Assembly: GCF_000463075.2 (NCBI RefSeq)
Contig: NZ_AVAQ01000051.1
Span: forward strand, 1-64,000
Reading direction: 5' to 3'
Origin: Lactiplantibacillus plantarum EGD-AQ4
GTDB taxonomy: Bacteria; Bacillota; Bacilli; Lactobacillales; Lactobacillaceae
Length of the DNA: 64,000 nt
The translations under genes were made by a program, and so were the position numbers. The notes below the pieces were generated by a model that saw nothing but the letters and a program-made list of their open reading frames with translations, was not told the DNA's origin and did not search any database. This document shows positions 1 to 7,055 of this stretch, piece after piece (the first letter of the stretch is position 1; each line of letters opens with the position of its first letter).

Positions 1-11
1 AGCGTTGTCAG

Positions 12-110
12 AAATGCCTGGAAGCCGGAATAGGACGCAGCTACAACAGAAAGTTTACGCTAACTCGCACTGTTTCCAGCGGTTCCTAGCTGGCAGCACT
101 TGAACTTAGA
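12..110. repeat. Left copy of a ~99-bp intergenic repeat flanking the sucrose locus
   Basis: This non-coding stretch shares a mosaic of conserved blocks with positions 6048-6146, in the same orientation. The shared blocks are TGCCTGGAAG, TAGGACG, AACTCGC, TGTTTCCAGCGG, AGCTGGC and a TGAxCTTA tail. Within each copy CTGGAA and TTTCCAG can pair, so the element may fold as a long imperfect hairpin. The two copies bracket sacR-sacA-pts1BCA-sacK. I do not recognise the family; it could be a dispersed repeat or an RNA element. Confidence 0.7.
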
Positions 111-159
111 AAATGCCATGATTTACTCATCTTTACTGCTAAAGAATAACCAGCACGTA

Positions 160-1140
160 TCAGGCGGTAATGCCCTTACTCAACTTGACCGGTAACGTGT
201 ATTTTGACTCCAACTGACAATCAGCATCCGCGATTCGCTGTAATAGCAGGGATACGAGCAGCGTGCTGATATCCGTTAACGGTTGCTCAATCGTCGTTAA
301 TTCTGGGTGATAGTTGCGTATCAAGGCGGTGCCATCGTAGCCGACGACGCGCAGTTCTTCTGGCACTCGAATCGAGAGTTGGTGGGCGACGTTGATCGTC
401 AATAAGGCGGTCAAATCATCACTACAGAAGATACCGTCGTAGTTTTGCTGGGACATGATCGTTTTAATTTCCATCATTTTTAAGGCTGGTGATAATTCAA
501 ACGGTAATTCGTGAACGTGTGGCGTCAATTTTTCCGCCGCTAAATAGGCTTCATAGCCTTCCCGGCGGCCATTTGTCGGCGAACCCGCGTGAGATTGACC
601 GGTAAAAATCGCGATGTTTTCCGAACCAGCCTGATGTAGCGTTTGGGCAGCTAACCAGCCACCATGGTAATTATCCGAACTCACGATAGGAATGTTGTCG
701 GATAGGTAGCGGTCAAATGAAATAATTGGCAGCCCGTACTGTTGATATTCTTCGATGCCTAAATTATGGGCACCGGCAATGATGCCGTCCACCTGATTGG
801 CCATCAGCATTTGCAGGTAGTCGCGTTCCTTTTGCGGGTCATCGGCACTATTGCATAAAATCACCTTATAGTTCTTCGCAAACAGGATTTTTTCGATCCG
901 TGACACAAGCTCACCGAAAAACGGATTGCTGATATCTGAGAAAATCACACCGATCAATTGCGTGTTCTTCCCCTGCAAAGACCGCGCCATGTTGTTCGGT
1001 TGATAATGCAACTCACGCATCGCTGCGAAGACTTTTTCTTTGGTTTGTTCACTTAAATAGCCGTGATTGTTGATCACGCGTGACACCGTGGTCGGTGAGA
1101 CACCGGCCAGCTTAGCCACATCATTTAATTTTGGCTTCAT
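160..1140 (-). CDS. sacR: LacI-family sucrose operon repressor
   Basis: A 326-residue LacI/GalR transcription factor. The N-terminal helix-turn-helix (about residues 4-27, LNDVAKLAGVSPTTVSRV) is followed by the hinge with an SLQGK-type segment and a periplasmic-binding-protein-like effector domain. The start is placed at the ATG at 1140: GGAG lies 9 bases upstream and the protein then begins MKPKLNDVA as usual for the family. An upstream in-frame ATG lies too close to the ribosome binding site. The gene overlaps the 3' end of sacA by 20 bp, so the two are co-transcribed. It probably binds the ATGTCA...TGACAT operators between sacA and pts1BCA and is released by sucrose or a sucrose phosphate. 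The role rests on family and context. Confidence 0.88.
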   Translation of the reverse strand: MKPKLNDVAKLAGVSPTTVSRVINNHGYLSEQTKEKVFAAMRELHYQPNNMARSLQGKNTQLIGVIFSDISNPFFGELVSRIEKILFAKNYKVILCNSADDPQKERDYLQMLMANQVDGIIAGAHNLGIEEYQQYGLPIISFDRYLSDNIPIVSSDNYHGGWLAAQTLHQAGSENIAIFTGQSHAGSPTNGRREGYEAYLAAEKLTPHVHELPFELSPALKMMEIKTIMSQQNYDGIFCSDDLTALLTINVAHQLSIRVPEELRVVGYDGTALIRNYHPELTTIEQPLTDISTLLVSLLLQRIADADCQLESKYTLPVKLSKGITA

Positions 1141-2629
1141 ATTCATTCGCTCCAATATGCTCTGATTGGCGCCATTTCCAGACTTTACCAGTGACCGCTG
1201 CCGAATTTGTTTGCACGTTCAGTTGCGTTGGTGTGTCCGCTAAGAAAAAGCGTCCGGTCATCACAGAATAACCATTATCAATATAGCATTCAAAGACCGA
1301 TACATCTATCATGAGCCGAATGTTGATTGCCGTGTGCGGCTTTACTTGAGCAGTCCGAGTCTGACCGTAATCTTCTGCAAACGGGTGTCCCGTCTGACTG
1401 CGGTCAATGACGACTTGGCCTGCTTGTGCATCAACGGTGACGATCAGTGCGCCCCGATTGTGGGCATCCGCCACGCGCACCGTACTCGTTTCGTCGGCCG
1501 CAACTGTCATCAGGAGCTCAAAGCTACCGTCCAAATCAGCGACCGTCGCCGTATTCTGAGGGTCCAGTATCAGTGGTTGGTCTGTCGTGCGTAATTGATC
1601 AACTTCTGCCACTGGATTCTGGTAAAGGTGGCCGTCTTTCAAGGTCAATTCTTTCACGAAACTCAAGCAGTGGGCCCAGTTCTCCTGATCAGTTGGATAT
1701 GCCACTTCTGGTAGACCAATCCAACTGACGGCTAAAGCTCGGCCATCTGCTGCGTTGATGGCCTGCGTCGCGTAAACATCAAAGCCTTCATCTAGCTGGT
1801 GTAAGGTTTTCGTACCAGTTAATTTGGCCTGGTCTAAATCAAATCCTTCAGCGACGAAATACGTGTTTGGATAAATATTCTGATAAGCTAAGGTCTGCTG
1901 CGACAAGCCTTGTGGGCAGAATAGTAAGACGGGTTGTTGATCGATCCACACGACGTTCGGGCATTCAATCATATATCCACGCGCCGCTTCAGGAACGTTG
2001 ACTGCGCCGCGACAGTCCCATTTTGAAAGATCTTCTGAATAATAAACCAAGAGCGCGCCCTGCTCGTCCGTTGTTTGTGCGCCGATTAACGCGTAGTAAC
2101 CGTGGTCAGTCTTGACGAGGTCAGGGTCTCGAAATGAGCTGGTGTATCCCGCTGGTGCGTGGGGAATCAGCGGTTGGTCTAATTTATGGATTTGGTTGTC
2201 CGCCGTCATCCACGCGCCAATCTGGTACGCTTCACGTTGCCAGTCAGCGGTGCGGACATTGCCGGTATACATAATGAATAAACGGTCACCAACGGGCAGC
2301 GCCGTCCCCGTATAGGCGCCGTGTGAGTCATACGGCGTATCTGGTGCAATCGCCAGGCCTTCATCGTGCCAGTCGACTAGGTTGTCGGAAGTCACGTGCT
2401 GCCAAGATTTCAAACCATGGACGGGCCCGAATGGAAAACTTTGATAGAACAAGTGCCACTGCCCATTAAAATATGAAAAGCCATTGGGATCATTTAACAG
2501 ACCGGATACGGGTTGAATGTGGTGCTGCATCCGCCACTTGGATTGCCGAGCTTGTACCGCCAGTTGCGGTAATTTAGTCGCTGGCCACTGATTATAGGGG
2601 GTATAACGCATTTTACGATTCCATTGCAT
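1121..2629 (-). CDS. sacA: Sucrose-6-phosphate hydrolase (GH32)
   Basis: A 502-residue cytoplasmic GH32 enzyme that splits sucrose-6-phosphate, delivered by the PTS, into glucose-6-phosphate and fructose. All three family landmarks are visible: LLNDPNG with the nucleophile Asp47, FRDPD (Asp168) and MIECP with the acid/base Glu222. A beta-sandwich C-terminal domain follows. The longer reading frame (ATG at 2671) is rejected because that codon sits inside the -10 hexamer of the likely promoter. The ATG at 2629 has AGGAG 10 bases upstream. The gene leads the sacA-sacR operon and is divergent from pts1BCA. Confidence 0.93.
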   Translation of the reverse strand: MQWNRKMRYTPYNQWPATKLPQLAVQARQSKWRMQHHIQPVSGLLNDPNGFSYFNGQWHLFYQSFPFGPVHGLKSWQHVTSDNLVDWHDEGLAIAPDTPYDSHGAYTGTALPVGDRLFIMYTGNVRTADWQREAYQIGAWMTADNQIHKLDQPLIPHAPAGYTSSFRDPDLVKTDHGYYALIGAQTTDEQGALLVYYSEDLSKWDCRGAVNVPEAARGYMIECPNVVWIDQQPVLLFCPQGLSQQTLAYQNIYPNTYFVAEGFDLDQAKLTGTKTLHQLDEGFDVYATQAINAADGRALAVSWIGLPEVAYPTDQENWAHCLSFVKELTLKDGHLYQNPVAEVDQLRTTDQPLILDPQNTATVADLDGSFELLMTVAADETSTVRVADAHNRGALIVTVDAQAGQVVIDRSQTGHPFAEDYGQTRTAQVKPHTAINIRLMIDVSVFECYIDNGYSVMTGRFFLADTPTQLNVQTNSAAVTGKVWKWRQSEHIGANEYEAKIK

Positions 2630-2669
2630 GCCGATTGAGCTCCTTTTATCGTTTGAATTAAGTGACTCC

Positions 2670-2699
2670 ATTATAAAACCGCTTTCATCATTATGTCAA
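2670..2699 (-). promoter_or_regulatory. sacA promoter with overlapping cre-like site
   Basis: Reading leftward, -35 TTGACA (2694-2699) is followed after 18 bases by -10 TATAAT (2670-2675). A cre-like sequence TGAAAGCGGTTTTA lies between the hexamers, and the LacI-type operator at 2693-2710 covers the -35. This layout predicts both substrate-specific repression and CcpA control. Confidence 0.7.
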
Positions 2700-2710
2700 A
2701 CGTATGACAT
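2693..2710. promoter_or_regulatory. SacR operator O1
   Basis: ATGTCAAACGTATGACAT is an interrupted palindrome with a central CG, typical of LacI-family operators. It overlaps the -35 of the sacA promoter. A sister site lies at 2771-2788. Confidence 0.7.
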
Positions 2711-2770
2711 TTTTTGTGATTAATTTTCACATTTGACGCTTATAACTTAATTTAAAAGCTAAATTATTTT

Positions 2771-2788
2771 ATATCAAACGCTTGACAT
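2771..2788. promoter_or_regulatory. SacR operator O2
   Basis: ATATCAAACGCTTGACAT matches operator O1 in its arms and central CG, and it overlaps the -35 hexamer of the rightward pts1BCA promoter. The pair of operators gives one repressor control over both divergent transcripts. Confidence 0.7.
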
Positions 2789-2831
2789 AAAACTAGAACT
2801 TGTTATGATTGGATTTGTAAAGCGCTTGCAA
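2782..2831 (+). promoter_or_regulatory. pts1BCA promoter and cre site
   Basis: The -35 TTGACA (2782-2787), a 16-base spacer and the -10 TATGAT (2804-2809) form a near-consensus promoter. TGTAAAGCGCTTGCAA at 2816-2831, just downstream of the -10, fits the catabolite-responsive element consensus and is placed to block initiation when CcpA binds. Confidence 0.75.
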
Positions 2832-2875
2832 AACTAACTTAAACTCAAAATTTCGATACCAGGGAGTGAACCATC

Positions 2876-4831
2876 ATGAATCATCAAGAAGTTGCAGATC
2901 GCGTCCTTAAGGCCATCGGCAAGACCAATATTCAGGCGGCCGCCCATTGTGCGACGCGTCTCCGTTTAGTCATCAAGGATGAATCTAAAATCGATCAGAC
3001 TGCCCTAGACAATGATGCAGACGTTAAGGGAACCTTCGAAACCAACGGCCAATACCAAATCATTATCGGCCCCGGCGATGTCGACAAAGTCTACGATGCC
3101 CTCATCGCCAAGACCGGCCTCAAGGAAGCGACTCCTGATGATATTAAGGCAGTCGCGGCCGCTGGTAAAAAACGCAATCCATTGATGGACTTTCTAAAAG
3201 TCTTATCAGATATTTTCATTCCAATCGTGCCCGCATTAGTTGCCGGTGGGCTTTTAATGGCGCTCAACAACGTGCTGACCGCCGAACATCTTTTCATGGC
3301 CAAATCCGTAGTTGAAGTCTATCCAGGGTTGAAAGGCATCGCTGAAATGGTCAACGCGATGGCTAGTGCCCCGTTCACCTTCCTACCAATTCTCTTAGGC
3401 TTTTCAGCAACCAAACGCTTCGGTGGGACGCCGTATTTGGGGGCAACAATGGGGATGATCATGGTCTTACCATCACTCGTGAATGGTAACGCGGTTGCTG
3501 CCACCATGGCGGCCGGTAAGATGACTTACTGGAACATCTTCGGCCTCAACGTTGCCCAGGCCGGTTATCAAGGCCAAGTGCTACCAGTCTTAGGGGTCGC
3601 TTTCATTCTAGCCACCCTTGAAAAATTCTTCCATAAGCATATCAAAGGGGCTTTTGACTTCACCTTCACACCGATGCTTTCAATCGTGATTACTGGTTTT
3701 CTGACGTTTACCATTGTCGGACCAGTCTTACGGACGGTCAGTGACGCGTTAACCAACGGCTTGGTTGGGCTGTATAACAGCACCGGCTGGATTGGGATGG
3801 GGATCTTCGGCTTACTCTATTCTGCCATTGTGATTACCGGTCTTCACCAAACCTTCCCAGCGATCGAAACGCAGTTGTTAGCCAACGTTGCCAAGACCGG
3901 TGGTTCCTTTATCTTCCCAGTCGCTTCAATGGCCAACATCGGGCAAGGTGCCGCCACTTTAGCCATTTTCTTTGCGACTAAGAGTCAAAAACAAAAAGCC
4001 CTGACTTCTTCGGCCGGGATCTCAGCGTTACTCGGAATTACGGAACCAGCCATCTTCGGGGTCAACTTGAAGATGAAATATCCATTCGTCTTTGCGGCAA
4101 TTGCTTCCGGAATTGCCTCCGCGATTTTAGGCCTGTTTCACGTGCTGTCCGTCGCGATGGGTGCGGCTTCCGTGATTGGTTTTATTTCAATCGCATCCAA
4201 GTCGATTCCAATCTTCCTGCTTAGTGGCGTCATTTCATTCGTCGTGGCCTTCGTTCCCACCTTCATTTACGCAAAACGAACCCTCGGCGATGACCGCGAC
4301 CAAGTTCAACAACCTGAAACACCGAAGGCACCGATCAACGTCAATGATGAAATTCTCGTCGCGCCCGTTACTGGGACCAGCGAACCTTTGAGCCAAGTCA
4401 ACGACCAAGTCTTTTCAGCTGAAATCATGGGTAGCGGTGCGGCTATCGTCCCCAGCGCTGATCGAGTTTTAGCGCCAGCTGACGGTACCATCACAGTCAC
4501 CTACGACAGCCATCATGCGTACGGCATCAAAACGACTGCCGGTGCGGAAATCCTGATTCATTTAGGATTAGATACGGTCAACTTGAAGGGCGAACATTTT
4601 ACGGCCAACGTTCAAAAGGGCGATACCGTTCATCAAGGTGACTTACTCGGTACCTTTGACGTGGCCGCTTTGAAAGCCGCCAACTATGATCCAACCGTCA
4701 TGATCGTGGTGACCAATACGACTAGTTACGCTAACGTTGAGCGGTTAAATGCCACCGACGTTCAGGCGGGCGAACAATTGATTGCATTGACGGAACCGGC
4801 AGCGGATGCGACCGCCGCGGTTAATTTATAA
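2876..4831 (+). CDS. pts1BCA: Sucrose-specific PTS enzyme IIBCA
   Basis: A 651-residue membrane permease that takes up sucrose and phosphorylates it to sucrose-6-phosphate. The domain order is IIB (residues 1-85, phosphocysteine Cys25 in HCATRL), a multi-helix IIC channel (about 105-470) and a C-terminal IIA domain (about 500-640, active His562 in LIHLGLDTV). Length and order match the glucose/sucrose family of fused EIIBCA proteins (scrA type). Its own fused IIA means no separate IIA gene is needed. It has a GGGAG ribosome site. It is divergent from sacA and upstream of the fructokinase, giving a complete sucrose route. A weak alternative is specificity for a related beta-fructoside or trehalose, but the neighbours argue for sucrose. 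Confidence 0.92.
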   Translation: MNHQEVADRVLKAIGKTNIQAAAHCATRLRLVIKDESKIDQTALDNDADVKGTFETNGQYQIIIGPGDVDKVYDALIAKTGLKEATPDDIKAVAAAGKKRNPLMDFLKVLSDIFIPIVPALVAGGLLMALNNVLTAEHLFMAKSVVEVYPGLKGIAEMVNAMASAPFTFLPILLGFSATKRFGGTPYLGATMGMIMVLPSLVNGNAVAATMAAGKMTYWNIFGLNVAQAGYQGQVLPVLGVAFILATLEKFFHKHIKGAFDFTFTPMLSIVITGFLTFTIVGPVLRTVSDALTNGLVGLYNSTGWIGMGIFGLLYSAIVITGLHQTFPAIETQLLANVAKTGGSFIFPVASMANIGQGAATLAIFFATKSQKQKALTSSAGISALLGITEPAIFGVNLKMKYPFVFAAIASGIASAILGLFHVLSVAMGAASVIGFISIASKSIPIFLLSGVISFVVAFVPTFIYAKRTLGDDRDQVQQPETPKAPINVNDEILVAPVTGTSEPLSQVNDQVFSAEIMGSGAAIVPSADRVLAPADGTITVTYDSHHAYGIKTTAGAEILIHLGLDTVNLKGEHFTANVQKGDTVHQGDLLGTFDVAALKAANYDPTVMIVVTNTTSYANVERLNATDVQAGEQLIALTEPAADATAAVNL

Positions 4832-4893
4832 GTGGCAGTTTGACACCCGGTTTTCGACGGTGAGCTAGGCGTTCGGCAATCTCAATGTAATCG

Positions 4894-4922
4894 TTAACAA
4901 AGCGTTTAAATAAGCATATACT
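4894..4922 (+). promoter_or_regulatory. sacK promoter
   Basis: TTAACA (4894-4899), 17 bases, TATACT (4917-4922). An AAAGCGTTTAAA segment between the hexamers is only weakly cre-like. It indicates that sacK can be transcribed separately from pts1BCA. Confidence 0.5.
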
Positions 4923-4964
4923 ATTTATTAATAAAACTATATTTTTATCCACAGGAGGCACACG

Positions 4965-5831
4965 ATGCTTTTAGGTGCAATTGAAGCTGGTGGCACAAAA
5001 TTTGTTTGTGCGATTGGCGATGAACAAGGACAAGTTAGTGACCGAATTTCAATTCCGACGACCACCCCAGCTGAAACCATGGCGGCAGTCGATGATTACT
5101 TTACAGCCCATCCGGTAGCGGCTATTGGGATCGGGTCATTCGGGCCAATCGGCGTTAATCCAGAAGATCCAAAATACGGCTACATCACGACCACGCCTAA
5201 GCCAGGCTGGGGCGACTATGACTTTCTCGGTCATTTGAAGCAGCAGTTTGATATGCCATTCTACTGGACGACTGATGTCAACGAAGCCGCCTATGGTGAA
5301 GCGATGATTGGGATTGCCAAGGACGTTCCGAACAGTATTTACATGACGATTGGGACCGGCGTTGGTGCGGGTGTTATTAGCCACAATCAGATTTTCAACG
5401 GTCGGACCCACACTGAGCTCGGCCACATGCGGCTCAATCGGCTCCCTGGCGACGACTTCAAATCCAGTTGCCCATACCACGACATCTGTCTGGAAGGCCT
5501 AGCTGCTGGCCCCGCTGTCGGTAAACGGACCGGGATGGCTGCTAGGGATATTCCAGTCGATGATCCAGTCTGGCCAATCATTGCGGACTATATCGCGCAA
5601 GCTTGCGTCAATCTGACCGTTGCGTTTGCCCCGGACAAAATCATTTTAAATGGTGGCGTCATGAATCAACGACAACTCTTCCCAATGATTCGCGAAAAGT
5701 TTGCGGCTTATTTGAACGGCTATGAAGAAGTGCCGGCACTCGACGACTACATCGTTCCCGCCGGACTTGGGAACAACTCCGGTATTGCCGGTGGCTTATT
5801 ATTAGCTCAAGTCGCGTTAGACCAGCATTAA
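4965..5831 (+). CDS. sacK: ROK-family fructokinase
   Basis: A 288-residue ATP-dependent kinase that phosphorylates the free fructose released by SacA to fructose-6-phosphate. The phosphate-binding EAGGTK loop is at residues 7-12 and a catalytic Asp is in TTDVNEA (Asp104). The ROK zinc site is complete: His154 in ELGHM with Cys169, His172 and Cys175 in the CPYHDICLEG block. That CLEG-type block is characteristic of the fructokinase branch of ROK proteins. An AGGAGG ribosome site lies just upstream of the ATG. It follows pts1BCA after 133 bases and carries its own promoter. Confidence 0.92.
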   Translation: MLLGAIEAGGTKFVCAIGDEQGQVSDRISIPTTTPAETMAAVDDYFTAHPVAAIGIGSFGPIGVNPEDPKYGYITTTPKPGWGDYDFLGHLKQQFDMPFYWTTDVNEAAYGEAMIGIAKDVPNSIYMTIGTGVGAGVISHNQIFNGRTHTELGHMRLNRLPGDDFKSSCPYHDICLEGLAAGPAVGKRTGMAARDIPVDDPVWPIIADYIAQACVNLTVAFAPDKIILNGGVMNQRQLFPMIREKFAAYLNGYEEVPALDDYIVPAGLGNNSGIAGGLLLAQVALDQH

Positions 5832-5900
5832 GCTCGAAATCAAAGCCCGTCGCTGTTGCTTGCGCGATTCATTGTGACACGAATGTATTTCTAAACGACT

Positions 5901-5948
5901 AATAGGACCCAGAACCAATCATGGTTGATTGATTCCGGGTCCTATTTT
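5901..5948 (+). terminator. Terminator after sacK
   Basis: AATAGGACCC and GGGTCCTATT form the arms of a hairpin extended by a GAA/TTC pair block, followed by TTTTG. Confidence 0.8.
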
Positions 5949-6047
5949 GTTGAACCTTACATGACGATTGTGGCCGGTTGTAAAAGCTAATCTAGCGTAC
6001 TCGGCATCAGACGATTTATCTTCATTCAAGTCGTTCATCATTGACCA

Positions 6048-6146
6048 GAATGCCTGGAAGTCGGTGTAGGACGTTGACAAAGCAGCCGTTTTACACCAAC
6101 TCGCCTTGTTTCCAGCGGGTCTCAGCTGGCTGTTTTTGAGCTTAAG
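6048..6146. repeat. Right copy of the repeat flanking the sucrose locus
   Basis: A diverged direct copy of the element at 12-110. Besides the CTGGAA/TTTCCAG pairing, this copy has GGTGT and ACACC arms that can extend the hairpin. It lies between the sacK terminator and the next leftward gene, in a 450-base gene-free interval (5832-6286) that otherwise holds only terminators. Confidence 0.7.
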
Positions 6147-6172
6147 AATCGCACGTTTGAATCCCGATTCAT

Positions 6173-6224
6173 AATAAATTCCGCCATTCTGTTGGCAATG
6201 TTACGACAGAATGGCGGAATTTAT
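6173..6224 (-). terminator. Strong 20-bp stem terminator, probably for the SemiSWEET gene
   Basis: AATAAATTCCGCCATTCTGT is followed by its perfect reverse complement after a 12-base loop. It reads A/T rich on both ends, so it may act on both strands. It lies directly downstream of the leftward gene at 6287-6607. Confidence 0.75.
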
Positions 6225-6286
6225 TCGCTATACCAACCAACAGCGCATGCTGTCGGTTGATTGTTATCATCTATTTTTGGTTACGG

Positions 6287-6607
6287 TTAATGAACATATA
6301 CGGTTAAAACGGTGATGAAACCAAAGATAACCCCGGGGACATTCGAGATGATGACTGGCCAGTCTTTATACGTCTTGAACCAGCCATACCCCGTCCATAA
6401 CATCCCATTGATCATTGCGACAAGGGGTTGTAGCGGCGATACTGGATTACCAGTAAAATTATCAATAATTTGCGGAATATACGACACGTACATCGCAATA
6501 CAAGTAAAGGTTGCTAACTTACTAATTAACTTCAGATATTTGACTCGTTTGGGATCGACAGCGTCCTTACCAGTCGGGTACTCACCATTATCAACTTTAT
6601 ATTTAAT
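6287..6607 (-). CDS. SemiSWEET/PQ-loop small sugar transporter (unusual start)
   Basis: A small membrane protein with three predicted helices and the PQ motif (SYIPQII) followed by NGMLWTGYGW, typical of bacterial SemiSWEET (MtN3-like) sugar uniporters that act as dimers. The first ATG (6493) would begin in the middle of helix 1. Reading upstream in frame gives KYLKLISKLATFTCIAMYV, which completes the helix and continues to a strong AGGAAGGTG ribosome site. No ATG, GTG or TTG occurs there. The best-placed codon, 9 bases after the site, is ATT at 6605-6607, giving 106 residues. Either ATT initiates translation or a sequence change has removed the normal start. Its place beside sucrose and maltose loci fits a sugar role. 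Confidence 0.65.
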   Translation of the reverse strand: MKYKVDNGEYPTGKDAVDPKRVKYLKLISKLATFTCIAMYVSYIPQIIDNFTGNPVSPLQPLVAMINGMLWTGYGWFKTYKDWPVIISNVPGVIFGFITVLTVYVH

Positions 6608-7055
6608 AACTAATCACCTTCCTGGTAGGTCATTATACTACACGACTTCAATCAATCCAAAAAAAGCAACATCGATAACGCTTTCATACGCCTTTTCATG
6701 ATTCAGTCCCGCCCTAATCAACCCGGCATGTGAGCGTAAATTCAAATAAACCATCTAAAACTGGCGCCATTTCAGTCATCAATTAGTTTATTTTGTCCCT
6801 TAATCCCTTTAATTTGTCGATACCTTTTACTGAAAAAATTATATATCATACATACCAGTAATGTATAGATGACCTTAGTCGTGTGACCGGACTTTACCAA
6901 GGCCATTACGACTCAGCAAGACGATTGACAGCCACCTCGAAACTGCTAGTTATTTACCGTTTATCGCCATTATCGGGTGCTTTCAATCGTCAGTCCACAT
7001 GACCATGGTCGTCTTCGCCAGGTAACTCAGATTTAATCAAGGGAGGAACAGTATC
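6608..7055. other. Gene-free interval between SemiSWEET and GH85 genes
   Basis: This 448-base stretch must hold the divergent promoters. I see an A/T-rich segment around 6830-6880 and no convincing open reading frame, operator or RNA structure. Confidence 0.5.

Noticed and set aside
1-159. Remnant of a gene at the left edge
   Set aside because: The sequence is explained by the flanking repeat, and no frame with coding character was visible.
6312-6701. 129-codon rightward frame opposite the SemiSWEET gene
   Set aside because: It is antisense to a recognisable membrane protein, has no ribosome site and shows no family features.
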